DNA of 64,000 nucleotides from Rhizobium phaseoli. GTDB lineage: Bacteria > Pseudomonadota > Alphaproteobacteria > Rhizobiales > Rhizobiaceae. Positions 1 to 7,887 of this stretch are shown here, piece by piece. How positions within the stretch are numbered: position 1 is the stretch's first letter; each line of letters begins with the position of its first letter. The notes below the pieces were generated by a model. It was not told the origin of the DNA. It saw nothing but the letters and a program-made list of their open reading frames with translations, and ran no database searches. Both the position numbers and the translations under genes were made by a program. The stretch is taken from NCBI RefSeq assembly GCF_010668805.1, contig NZ_WUFT01000004.1, positions 1-64,000 on the forward strand, given 5' to 3'.

Positions 1-192
1 GAACACAAACCAGCAATCGCTAATCCGCTTGAGTTTCTTTAGAACGAAAGACTTCGTCGCCAGCAGCGCCGCCGCCCTCGTTCAGTGAGTGGGCTTATAG
101 AACTAACCCTCCCAAACAGTCAACAGCCAGCCCGAAAGTTTTTTGACATTTTTGTAACAGGCTGATTCGGCTGGCGTTTTTGTCGGTGAACG

Positions 193-201
193 TTATCCAC
201 A
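193..201 (+). promoter_or_regulatory. Consensus DnaA-box 9-mer
   Basis: The sequence is TTATCCACA, the canonical high-affinity DnaA box, in the A+T-rich leader before the DUF883 gene. It is a single box with no cluster around it, so it is not evidence for an origin. A CtrA-like motif lies 120 bp downstream. Confidence 0.4.
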
Positions 202-320
202 AGAGGCTGCCTCGGGGCGGATTCCTGAAAATTTGTTTATCGTCTGGTCAAAAATCCGTCGGAAAGTCGCTTTCAACCGCGGAAAGATAGCGAAAAACAG
301 TGGCTTGCGCGAATTTATGG

Positions 321-336
321 TTAATGAAGGATTAAG
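321..336 (+). promoter_or_regulatory. CtrA-like motif upstream of DUF883 gene
   Basis: TTAA, seven bases, then TTAAG. The CtrA consensus of Alphaproteobacteria is TTAA-N7-TTAAC, so eight of nine specified bases match. It lies about 110 bp before the ATG at 445, where a master cell-cycle regulator could act. Binding is an inference from the motif only. Confidence 0.35.
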
Positions 337-444
337 CCGCCTCAATTGGTGAGCTTTAAATTTCCGTCGCAAATCAACGGCGGGCGTTTCGGAACCTATC
401 TCTGTCTGAGGTGTTTTCTCTCCCATTGAAGGAAGGAGACCGAC

Positions 445-783
445 ATGGCTGCCAACACCGATGATATTAGAGCATCTGTCAGCAAGGACATCGCCGCACT
501 CCAACAGGAAGTCTCGCGCCTGCAGAAGATGATTTCCGCTCAAGGCGCCGAAGCCTATTACGAAGTGCGCGGCCGCGCCGGCAAGGCTTATGAAGAAGCC
601 CTGCCCCGGGCAAAGAACGCGGTCGCCCAAATCAAGGCTGAAGGCGTCGCTGCCGCCGACGCCGCCCGCGAGCATCCGGCCGCAACGACCACCGCGCTGG
701 CACTTGCAGGCGCCATCGGATTTCTTGCCGGATATCTGCTGTCCGGCAGTCAACAGCCGCAACCTCGGCAATGGTGGCGCTGA
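445..783 (+). CDS. DUF883-family membrane-anchored protein (ElaB/YqjD-like)
   Basis: This is a 112-aa protein. Residues 5-75 are alanine-, lysine- and glutamate-rich and probably form a long amphipathic or coiled-coil helix. A single hydrophobic segment with a glycine zipper (GAIGFLAGYLL) at about residues 90-100 is followed by a short Q/P/R-rich tail. That architecture, a soluble helix with a C-terminal membrane anchor of about 100 residues, is typical of DUF883 proteins such as ElaB and YqjD. Those are inner-membrane proteins linked to stationary phase and reported to bind ribosomes. The start is set by a strong Shine-Dalgarno (GGAAGGAG) seven bases before the ATG. The gene appears monocistronic and is followed by a long hairpin at 814-854. 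Confidence 0.8.
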   Translation: MAANTDDIRASVSKDIAALQQEVSRLQKMISAQGAEAYYEVRGRAGKAYEEALPRAKNAVAQIKAEGVAAADAAREHPAATTTALALAGAIGFLAGYLLSGSQQPQPRQWWR

Positions 784-813
784 GCCCGCCACATCCACGC
801 ATCAACCGGTTCT

Positions 814-854
814 TTTACGCACCCGCCGATCTGTCTTTCGGTCGGGTGCGTAAA
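814..854 (+). terminator. Long hairpin after the DUF883 gene
   Basis: The 12-bp arms 814-825 and 843-854 pair perfectly (TTTACGCACCCG with its complement), and the stem continues with CCGA/TCGG inside, broken by one bulged base. There is no T-run after it, so it may stabilise the 3' end of the mRNA or act with processing rather than as a classic intrinsic terminator. Confidence 0.5.
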
Positions 855-924
855 CGCTTATGTCTTACAAAAACCAATTTTTAATGCCAGCTATGGGAAC
901 ATAAAAAACGAAGGGAGGACTACC

Positions 925-1131
925 ATGGAAAACAAGAGGGCCAACTGCATCATCGAAGTCAGCGTCGACGGCGCCAATGGTCGTCACGCCGTCGGCATCA
1001 TGAATATGCGCCAGGCACTCGACTTGCCGGAAATGCCAAGCCTATCCTACACACATCCGGACCCGGTCAAGGCCGCCGCCGGTATCGTCGTCAGCCGCAA
1101 GGAACTGGCCGGCTTCATGGTCTGCCGCTGA
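925..1131 (+). CDS. Small conserved-type hypothetical protein (68 aa)
   Basis: I do not recognise a family. The reading frame has a good Shine-Dalgarno (GGGAGG at 913-918) seven bases before ATG, and its codon use matches its neighbours, so it is probably real. The product is soluble in character. It has a short N-terminal region predicted to form a beta strand (CIIEVSVDG), a central proline-containing region and two cysteines (near residue 8 and residue 67). There is no signal peptide or membrane segment. It sits alone between the DUF883 gene and the pseudouridine synthase. Confidence 0.6.
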   Translation: MENKRANCIIEVSVDGANGRHAVGIMNMRQALDLPEMPSLSYTHPDPVKAAAGIVVSRKELAGFMVCR

Positions 1132-1287
1132 GGCAGTCCGATCCCCAGCAAGCCTCCACGGCGCTTTGCCATTAAGCGCTGAAGCCTTTTTGCGGCATTT
1201 ATTCATTCCCTCCGTTTTTCTTTGCGTCGCTGGCATCCATGCGCCGTTCATGCCAAGAGAGGGCACGAGGCAAGACAAGGACGTCAG

Positions 1288-2094
1288 ATGAGGGAGCGGC
1301 GCCCACCGCATAAGACTCGTGAGCGGACAAAGCCCGCCGATAGCGCTGCAGGTAGACGAGTCACCCTTCCCCGCGCCCTCTCCAAGCTCGGTTATTGCTC
1401 CCGAACGCAGGCCGAACGGCTGATTGCCGAAAACCGCGTCGCCGTCGACGGCCGCACCATCACCGATATCGCTGCATGGGTTGATCTTGCAAACGCCCGG
1501 ATCAGCGTCGACGGCCTCGTGATCGCTGCGGAGGCGAAAATCTATCTGATGCTCAACAAGCCCCGTGGTCTCGTCACGACCCGCCATGATCCTGAAGGCA
1601 GGCCGACGGTCTATGATTGTCTCCGGGATTTCGACATACCGCATCTCTCCCCCGTCGGCCGGCTCGACAAGGCAAGCGAGGGGCTGCTGCTGTTCACCAA
1701 CGACACCGAATTCGCCCAGATCCTGCTCGATCCGATCACCCATGTCACGAAGACCTACCATGTCCAGATCGACGGCGTCATCGACGATGAGGGTATCGCC
1801 GCCATGACATCGGGCATCTGCGACGACGGCGAATTGCTGACGGCGACCGCCGCGCGGCGCTTGCGCCAAGGCGACCGGAATTCATGGATCGAGGTCGAGC
1901 TTGACGAGGGCCGCAACCGCCAGATTCGCCGCATGCTGGAGGCGCTTGGAACCGAATGTCTGCGCCTCGTGCGCGTTGCGATCGGCGGGCTTGAACTCGG
2001 CCAGCTGCCGAAAGGCGCCGTGCGTGCGCTGACCGAAGCGGAATTGCAGTCGCTGCGGCGGAAAACCGGCGTTGAAAGGACAAGACGCAATTGA
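1288..2094 (+). CDS. Pseudouridine synthase, RsuA/RluB/E/F family
   Basis: The 268-aa product should isomerise a uridine in rRNA to pseudouridine. An N-terminal S4 RNA-binding domain (about residues 25-70: LPRALSKLGYCSRTQAERLI, then VDG) is followed by the catalytic domain. That domain carries the family signature GRLDKASEGLLLFT, whose Asp is the nucleophile, then TKTYHVQ and EGRNRQIRRML near the C-terminus. I prefer the ATG at 1288, because AAGGA lies six bases upstream; an in-frame ATG at 1222 would add 22 basic residues and lacks a comparable ribosome site. The 3' end overlaps the next gene (TTGA), suggesting translational coupling. The exact rRNA target cannot be told from sequence. Confidence 0.9.
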   Translation: MRERRPPHKTRERTKPADSAAGRRVTLPRALSKLGYCSRTQAERLIAENRVAVDGRTITDIAAWVDLANARISVDGLVIAAEAKIYLMLNKPRGLVTTRHDPEGRPTVYDCLRDFDIPHLSPVGRLDKASEGLLLFTNDTEFAQILLDPITHVTKTYHVQIDGVIDDEGIAAMTSGICDDGELLTATAARRLRQGDRNSWIEVELDEGRNRQIRRMLEALGTECLRLVRVAIGGLELGQLPKGAVRALTEAELQSLRRKTGVERTRRN

Positions 2095-2795
2095 CGGATG
2101 GGGCTGGCATGGCGCCGCATGATTTCTGGCAGGAGTTTCATCCGCCCGGCACCTTCGCCGCCACCGGCGAGTTCACCTCCTTTTATGTCGCTGCGCTGGA
2201 GGATGGCCGCCAGCTTCGCCTGCCGATCCGCGTGCTGGCGGATGGCGATCACGCCCTCGCCTCGCTGATTGTCAACCAAGCGAGCTTTGCCGTCCTCGAT
2301 GCGCTCGCCGAAAGCCTCGCCAAAAAGATCAGGCCGATGTCCATCGATGTCGTCGCCGGCCTGCCGACGCTCGGCCTGACACTTGCCGCCGCCGTGGCGC
2401 AGAAGCTCGGCCACAACAGGTATGTTCCACTCGGCACCTCGCGCAAATTCTGGTACCGCGACGAGCTCTCCGTTGCCTTGTCCTCGATCACAACGCCGAC
2501 GCAACAGAAACGGCTCTATATCGACCCGCGCATGCTGCCGCTGCTGACCGGACGGCGCGTCGCTCTGATTGATGACGTCATTTCCAGCGGCGCCTCGATC
2601 GCCGCTGGTCTTCACCTGCTGACGGCCTGCGGCATCGAACCCGCCGCCATCGGTGCCGCGATGCTGCAATCGGAGCGCTGGCGCGAAAGCCTTGCGGCCC
2701 TCGCGCCGCAATGGATCGAGCGCACAGTCGGCGTTTTCGCAACGCCCATTCTGGAGCGGAACGCAGCGGGCCGGTGGCAGGCTCCGCCAGTGTGA
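2091..2795 (+). CDS. Phosphoribosyltransferase family protein
   Basis: The 234-aa product is a type I phosphoribosyltransferase-fold protein. It contains the 13-residue PRPP-binding motif VALIDDVISSGAS at about residues 160-172, two acidic residues followed by the phosphate-binding loop, preceded by a Rossmann-like strand-helix pattern (VVAGLPTLGLTLA). Such proteins use or sense PRPP. The base or acceptor is not evident; the sequence is neither an obvious upp, apt nor hpt. The start shown is a TTG overlapping the previous stop codon (TTGA), ten bases after GAAAGGA; an ATG at 2109 is an alternative. Co-transcription with the pseudouridine synthase is likely. Confidence 0.8.
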   Translation: MTDGAGMAPHDFWQEFHPPGTFAATGEFTSFYVAALEDGRQLRLPIRVLADGDHALASLIVNQASFAVLDALAESLAKKIRPMSIDVVAGLPTLGLTLAAAVAQKLGHNRYVPLGTSRKFWYRDELSVALSSITTPTQQKRLYIDPRMLPLLTGRRVALIDDVISSGASIAAGLHLLTACGIEPAAIGAAMLQSERWRESLAALAPQWIERTVGVFATPILERNAAGRWQAPPV

Positions 2796-2897
2796 TGCGA
2801 GATATCAGAATTGTTCAATATTTGCCTGAAGGCATCTCTGTACAGCGCATGAGGAACGATTACAGTCTGCTCGGTCGATGAAACACCGGATCCACGC

Positions 2898-4640
2898 ATG
2901 ACGTTCGAGCAAGCATCCCTGCTGATCCTTCTGCTGGCGATGCTCGTTCTCTTCTCACTCGATCGCTTCCGCATCGAGGTGGTCTCGATCGCCGGTCTGC
3001 TTGCCGGCCATGCACTCGGCCTTTATCCCGCGGATCAGATCTTCACGGGCTTCGCCAGCCCCGTCGTCGTCACAGTCGTCGAGATCCTGCTGATCGTCCA
3101 GGTGCTGGCACGCGCCAGGCTCTTCGACGGTCTTGCTGCCCGTTTCGCGGCCGCAGGCCCCTCGGGCTTCCAGGTTATATCAGGCATTTCTTCTCTTACC
3201 GGCTTCATCTCCATCTTTATGAACAATATCGGTGCCTTTGCGATCACCCTGCCGGTGGCGCTGCGGCTCGGCACGGCTCTGGCGATCCCCCGTCGCCAAC
3301 TCGTCATGCCGGTCTCATTCGCAGCACTGCTCGGCGGTCTCGTTTCGCTGATCGGCACACCGGCCAACCTGCTCGTCAGCGATGCGCTCACTAACGCGAC
3401 CGGCGCGAGCTTTCGCTTTTTCGATTTCGCCTATGTCGGCCTGCCGGTTGCAATCGCCGGCATATTTCTCCTCGCTTTTCGCGTGCAGCGGCTGTTTCCA
3501 GATCTCGACGAAGCGCCGGCGACGGCCTCTCCGGCCCGGCGGCGTATCGTCGTCGAGCGTCGCATCCCCGACGGTTCGCCGCTGATCGGCGTGCGGCTTT
3601 CCGATTGCCCTCCGCGTTTCGGCATCAAGCCGCATGCGCTGATCCGTGGCGACAATTTCGTCTTCGGACCGCTCGACCAGTCGGTGATCGAAGCCGGCGA
3701 CGTGCTGCTTGCCGAAGGTGGCGATACGGTCTTTGTCGGCCTTGCCGCCGCGCAGGCGCTGATGGCCGATGCCCATCCGCATAGCCTGCAGCCGGATTTT
3801 ACCCGTGTCGAAGCCGTCGTCATGCCGGAAAGCACGCTGGTCGGATCGCGGATCCGCTCGCTCGAAATCTTTCACAGTCGCGGCGTTGCGATCACCGCTC
3901 TTTCCTTGCGCGCGCCGCGCATTGAGGGCCGCTTCCTCGACCTCCAGCTGTCGATTGGCGATATACTGACGTTAGAGGGCCTGCGCATGGCGATCGCCGA
4001 AGCGCTTGAAGAAAGCGAGTGCCTGCCGCTCGCTTCGGCCGCTTCGAGCGAACCGGCCTCGCTTTCCTGGCGGCCCTTCGTGCTCTTTGCCTGCGGCATC
4101 GCCGCCTCCGCGGCCGGCTTGCGTCCCGATGTTTCCTTTGCCGGCGTCGTGCTCGTGCTCGCTTTGCTCAATCATCTGAATATCCGCCAGGGGATGGCCG
4201 ATCTCAACTGGCCGATCATTATCATGCTGGCGGCGATGATCCCGATCGGTCAGGCGGTGGCAACCACCGGGGCGGCCGAAACCATTGCCGGCTGGCTGAG
4301 CCTCGCCGTGCCGATCACCCATCCGCTCTTCGGCATTGCTCTCATCCTCTTCCTCGCCATGGCGCTGACGCCCTTCGTCAACAACGCGACGGTCGCAATC
4401 GTCCTGGCCCCGATCGCATTGGAATTCGCAAAAGCCGGCAACCATGCGCCGCACGCCTATCTGATCGCTGTCGCCGCCGGCGCCTCGCTCGATTTCCTGA
4501 CGCCCTTCGGCCATCATAACAATACGTTGGCAATGGGCATTGGCGGCTACCGTTTCAGTGACTTCCTGCGCGCCGGCTGGCCAGTTGCCGTTACAAGTTA
4601 CGGCCTCGCCTTGATTCTCCTGGCTCTGTTCTGGCTGTGA
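2898..4640 (+). CDS. SLC13/DASS-type permease with two RCK_C domains
   Basis: The 580-aa inner-membrane transporter belongs to the divalent anion:Na+ symporter/ArsB superfamily. Each membrane half has a substrate-site NN signature (FMNNIGAFAITLP near residue 108, FVNNATVAIVLAP near residue 495). The halves are separated by a cytosolic segment of about 150 residues holding two tandem TrkA_C/RCK_C-like domains (about 220-300 and 305-375), which in this family are thought to gate transport. Hydrophobic segments fill residues 1-200 and 385-580. Possible substrates are sulfate or dicarboxylates; the sequence alone does not settle which. There is no partner gene. The ATG is chosen because the signal-anchor hydrophobic helix begins directly after it. 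Confidence 0.85.
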   Translation: MTFEQASLLILLLAMLVLFSLDRFRIEVVSIAGLLAGHALGLYPADQIFTGFASPVVVTVVEILLIVQVLARARLFDGLAARFAAAGPSGFQVISGISSLTGFISIFMNNIGAFAITLPVALRLGTALAIPRRQLVMPVSFAALLGGLVSLIGTPANLLVSDALTNATGASFRFFDFAYVGLPVAIAGIFLLAFRVQRLFPDLDEAPATASPARRRIVVERRIPDGSPLIGVRLSDCPPRFGIKPHALIRGDNFVFGPLDQSVIEAGDVLLAEGGDTVFVGLAAAQALMADAHPHSLQPDFTRVEAVVMPESTLVGSRIRSLEIFHSRGVAITALSLRAPRIEGRFLDLQLSIGDILTLEGLRMAIAEALEESECLPLASAASSEPASLSWRPFVLFACGIAASAAGLRPDVSFAGVVLVLALLNHLNIRQGMADLNWPIIIMLAAMIPIGQAVATTGAAETIAGWLSLAVPITHPLFGIALILFLAMALTPFVNNATVAIVLAPIALEFAKAGNHAPHAYLIAVAAGASLDFLTPFGHHNNTLAMGIGGYRFSDFLRAGWPVAVTSYGLALILLALFWL

Positions 4641-4677
4641 TGCGATAATTGGCGCCACCTTGACTTCCCGGCAATGC

Positions 4678-4775
4678 CTACAGCACCGCGCGTCTTTCAG
4701 ACGCGCAAAGGACGCTGTAGCACTTTGAGTGCTGCATAATTCCTTAAATCGATTCCGATTTAAGGAATTATGCAG
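4678..4775. repeat. Rhizobial intergenic palindromic element
   Basis: Two structures lie side by side between the permease and purC. The first is CTACAGC/GCTGTAG (4678-4684, 4714-4720) enclosing the hairpin GCGCGTCT/AGACGCGC. The second is a palindrome with perfect 20-bp arms (4732-4751 and 4756-4775) around ATTC. As RNA the second would fold into a very stable stem and could end transcription of the permease. Elements of this look are common between rhizobial genes; the family name is not assigned here. Confidence 0.75.
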
Positions 4776-4819
4776 TAGAGCAGGAAGCCTTCACCCAATC
4801 ACAAGGACAGTCGAGCGCC

Positions 4820-5764
4820 GTGCGAATCCTCTCCGAAGCCCATTTCCCGGAACTGCCGAACTATTATCGCGGCAAGGTGCGAGAGAATTACGATCTTCCC
4901 GACGGACGTAGGATTATCATCAGCACCGACCGGTTGAGCGCCTTCGACCGCATTCTCACCTGCATTCCCTATAAGGGCCAGGTGCTGACGCAGACGGCGC
5001 GCTACTGGTTCGAGGCGACAAGGGATATCTGCCGGAACCACGTTCTCGACTATCCCGATGCGAATGTCGTCATCGGCACGCGGCTCGACATCCTGCCGGT
5101 CGAGATCGTCGTGCGCGGTTATCTCGCCGGCACCACCGGCACCTCGATCCTGACACTCTATAAGAAGGGTGAGCGCGAGATGTACGGCATGCGCCTGCCA
5201 GACGGCATGCGCGACAACCAGATCCTGCCCGAACCCGTCATCACCCCGACCAGCAAGGAATTCGATGGCGGCCATGACGAACCGCTGACCCCTGACGAAA
5301 TCGTCACGCGTGGCCTTCTGACCAAGGAGCAGTGGCAGATCCTGTCGCGATACGCGCTCGCGCTTTTTGCCCGCGGCCAGGAGATGGCCGCGAAACGCGG
5401 CCTGATTCTGGTCGACACCAAATATGAATTCGGCACCGATGACGACGGCAATATCATCCTCGCCGACGAGATCCACACACCCGACAGCAGCCGCTACTGG
5501 CTTGCCGAAAGCTATCCGGCAAGCTTCGCCGCCGGAAAACGTCCGGAAAGTTTCGACAAGGATTTCGTCCGCGCCTGGGTGGCAGAGCGCTGCGACCCTT
5601 ATAAGGACGACATTCCGGAAATCCCCAACGAACTGATCGAGCAGACCTCGGCCGTCTATATCAAGGCGTATGAGGCGATCACCGGCCAGCGCTTTGTGCC
5701 CGATGATAATGGCGAGACGCCGCTGGCCCGTGTCCGAAAGAACCTCGCCCCCTACTTCCTCTGA
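4820..5764 (+). CDS. purC: SAICAR synthetase (phosphoribosylaminoimidazole-succinocarboxamide synthase), long form
   Basis: The enzyme makes SAICAR from CAIR, aspartate and ATP in de novo purine synthesis. The 314-aa product carries both family signatures: [18 protein letters not shown] (about residues 93-110) and LVDTKYEFG (about 197-205). The glycine-rich [14 protein letters not shown] at the N-terminus binds ATP. At about 310 residues it is the longer PurC form; rhizobia usually also carry a shorter copy beside purSQL, outside this window. The start is GTG at 4820, which puts the conserved [17 protein letters not shown] region at the N-terminus. A palindromic element sits immediately upstream, so the promoter may lie in it or just after it. 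Confidence 0.95.
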   Translation: MRILSEAHFPELPNYYRGKVRENYDLPDGRRIIISTDRLSAFDRILTCIPYKGQVLTQTARYWFEATRDICRNHVLDYPDANVVIGTRLDILPVEIVVRGYLAGTTGTSILTLYKKGEREMYGMRLPDGMRDNQILPEPVITPTSKEFDGGHDEPLTPDEIVTRGLLTKEQWQILSRYALALFARGQEMAAKRGLILVDTKYEFGTDDDGNIILADEIHTPDSSRYWLAESYPASFAAGKRPESFDKDFVRAWVAERCDPYKDDIPEIPNELIEQTSAVYIKAYEAITGQRFVPDDNGETPLARVRKNLAPYFL

Positions 5765-5868
5765 GAGGGCGGCGCGAAAGCCGCCGGTCAATCATCGACT
5801 TGCTGCATTTCGTGCAATCGCGCTAACATCAGCCGAAAGAAGGATCGGGCTCGCCCGGCGGGGGACGG

Positions 5869-6471
5869 ATGGCAAGAAGGCCGAGACGCAAGGCCGAGGA
5901 AACGCGGAAAGACATTCTCTCCATGGCGGAGATGCTGTTTCGCGAGCGTGGCTATGTCGCGGTGTCGATTGCCGACATCGCCGGCGCGCTCCACATGTCG
6001 CCGGCCAATGTCTTCAAGCATTTCCGGTCCAAGGTCGCGCTGATCGATGCGATCGCCGGGCGCCATCTCGACAATGCGACCGAGCGTTTTGCAGCCTTCG
6101 ACCAGGACCTGCCGCCGAAGGAGCAACTGCTTCGCTTCGTCCTTCGCCTCCTCGAAGGCCATCTGCAGGACATCCAGAAGAACCCTTACATCTTCGAAAT
6201 GGTGCTTTCGACAATCGAGGCCAAACTCGAGGCCGGCAACCGTTATCGCGCCCGTATCGAAGAAAAGCTCGGTGAGATCATCGGCGAGGGAATGGCGGAG
6301 GGACGTTATCATTGCCGCGATCCCGAGAGCGCGGCACGCACCGTCGCAGACGTGCTGGCCTGCGTGCTGCACCCTTTCCTGATCGCCCGCGACGACAAGG
6401 AAACACTCGTGCGCCGTGCCGAGCACATCGTAAGCTTCGTCGATGCCGCACTGCAAAATAACGCTTGCTAA
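5869..6471 (+). CDS. TetR/AcrR-family transcriptional regulator
   Basis: The 200-aa product has an N-terminal TetR helix-turn-helix (about residues 12-58) with the typical pattern SIADIAGALHMSPANVFKHFRSK, and a C-terminal all-helical ligand-binding region. The start ATG follows GGGGGACGG. The gene lies 157 bp before, and in the same direction as, an RND efflux adaptor. The usual role in such an arrangement is a drug-responsive repressor of the pump; that role is inferred from context. Inverted repeats in the gap at 6470-6502 are candidate operators. Confidence 0.9.
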   Translation: MARRPRRKAEETRKDILSMAEMLFRERGYVAVSIADIAGALHMSPANVFKHFRSKVALIDAIAGRHLDNATERFAAFDQDLPPKEQLLRFVLRLLEGHLQDIQKNPYIFEMVLSTIEAKLEAGNRYRARIEEKLGEIIGEGMAEGRYHCRDPESAARTVADVLACVLHPFLIARDDKETLVRRAEHIVSFVDAALQNNAC

Positions 6472-6502
6472 GTGACGATCGCTGACTTACGTCACTTCGT
6501 AA
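6470..6502. promoter_or_regulatory. Candidate TetR operator before the efflux operon
   Basis: AAGTGACG (6470-6477) and CGTCACTT (6490-6497) form a perfect 8-bp inverted repeat with a 12-bp spacer. A second, overlapping one, TTACG-N6-CGTAA, runs from 6487 to 6502. The first arm begins inside the TetR stop codon, and the site is about 130 bp before the adaptor start. TetR dimers bind palindromes of this size, but no binding evidence is available. Confidence 0.35.
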
Positions 6503-6628
6503 AGCCTTTGTTAAATTCGGTTAATGGCATTTGAATGCCGAACCAATCCTGACGCTTATACAAGCCTGCGCTCGGCCGAGCCGCGGCCATGGATTGAACG
6601 GCAACTGCCACCGCACAGGGAATTCAGA

Positions 6629-7840
6629 ATGATACGGCGTGCCCTCCTCATCTCCTCGGCGCTGGCGTTCGGCGCATTGCTCGCAGCCTGCAGCGATAAC
6701 GCCAGCAAGTCCGCCGGCAATGCATCCGCCGGCGCGGCCCAGCAGGCCGCGCCCGTCGGGGTGATCACGCTGAAAAAGGCGAGTTTCCCGATCACCACGA
6801 TCCTTCCCGGCCGCGCCGAAACCTTCCAGACGGCCGATATCCGGCCGCAGGTAAGCGGGCTCATCCGCGAGATCGCCTTCAAGGAAGGCGGCGAGATCAA
6901 GAAGGGCGACCTTCTCTACCAGATCGAGGATGCGCCCTATATCGCCGCCGTCGAGCAAGCCAAGGCAGCAATCTCCAAAGCCGAAGCGAGTGTGCCGAGC
7001 GCTGAAAGCAATCTCGACCGCTACCAGCGCCTCGTCGGCAGTGGCGCCACCCAGATCGAATTCGAAACGGCCAAGACGACGCTGCTTCAGGCCAAGGCCG
7101 AAGTCGAGTCGGCAAAGGCAGCTCTGTCCGCCGCACAGATCGATCTCGATCACACCAGGATCATCGCGCCCTTCGACGGCGTCAGCGACCAGACGGCCTA
7201 TAATGTCGGCAACGTCGTTTCAGCCAATCAGACGACGGCGCTGACGACGATCCGCCAACTTGATCCGATCTATATCTCGCTGACGGAATCGAGCACCAAC
7301 CTGCTGAAGCTGCGCGATGCGATGGCCGCCGGCGACATCAAGGGCGCAGCCAATGTCGTCTTCCACCTGATCCTCGAAGACGGCAAGGAATACAATCAGC
7401 AGGGCAAGCTCGACATGTCGAAGCAGGTCGTCAGTGAGACCACCGGCACCTTCATTATCCGCGTGCTCTTTCCCAATCCCGACCGTATCGTGCTGCCCGG
7501 CATGTATGTCCGGGCAACCGTCGAACTCGGCGCCGAGGCGGGGTATGCCTTGCCGCAACTGGCAACGAGCCGTGATGCCAACGGCCGTTTGACGGCACAG
7601 TTCGTTTCCGCCGATGGCAAGGTCGAAACCCGCGCTTTCGAGAACAGCTCACCCTCCAACAATTCCTGGCTCGTGACCGAAGGCATCAAGGACGGCGATC
7701 AGCTGATCGTCAGCGGCCTGCAATCGATCACCTCAGGCATGCCGGTGAAGCCGGTTCCGATGAAGATCACCGACAACGGCGTGGTCGTGGCTGCCGAGCA
7801 GCCCGCGGCCGGTGACGCACAGAAGCCCGCAGCGAAGTAA
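6629..7840 (+). CDS. RND efflux periplasmic adaptor (membrane fusion protein), lipoprotein
   Basis: The 403-aa adaptor links the inner-membrane pump to the outer-membrane channel. The lipoprotein signal peptide ends with LLAAC, so Cys21 would be lipidated. Then come the beta-barrel/lipoyl half-motifs (ADIRPQVSGLIREIAFKEGGEIKKGDLLYQIE), a helical hairpin with heptads (about residues 90-170), the second lipoyl half (TRIIAPFDGVSDQTAYNVGN) and a membrane-proximal domain. The arrangement matches AcrA/MexA. I choose the ATG at 6629, after CACAGGGA, because it places the signal peptide at the N-terminus; an upstream in-frame ATG would bury it. The gene is followed after 47 bp by the pump gene. Confidence 0.93.
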   Translation: MIRRALLISSALAFGALLAACSDNASKSAGNASAGAAQQAAPVGVITLKKASFPITTILPGRAETFQTADIRPQVSGLIREIAFKEGGEIKKGDLLYQIEDAPYIAAVEQAKAAISKAEASVPSAESNLDRYQRLVGSGATQIEFETAKTTLLQAKAEVESAKAALSAAQIDLDHTRIIAPFDGVSDQTAYNVGNVVSANQTTALTTIRQLDPIYISLTESSTNLLKLRDAMAAGDIKGAANVVFHLILEDGKEYNQQGKLDMSKQVVSETTGTFIIRVLFPNPDRIVLPGMYVRATVELGAEAGYALPQLATSRDANGRLTAQFVSADGKVETRAFENSSPSNNSWLVTEGIKDGDQLIVSGLQSITSGMPVKPVPMKITDNGVVVAAEQPAAGDAQKPAAK

Positions 7841-7887
7841 TCGCTTCGAGCCCCTACGTCACCGTCTCAGCCGCACAGGAACAACCG

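Larger units (their letters stand above)
1..444. other. Gene-free leader region at window start
   Basis: No convincing coding frame is present on either strand before the DUF883 gene. The stretch is richer in A+T than its surroundings. It holds a perfect DnaA-box 9-mer (193-201) and a TTAA-N7-TTAA motif (321-336), both listed separately, and an ideal Shine-Dalgarno sequence (about 431-438) for the next gene. The gene left of the window boundary is not visible. Confidence 0.6.
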
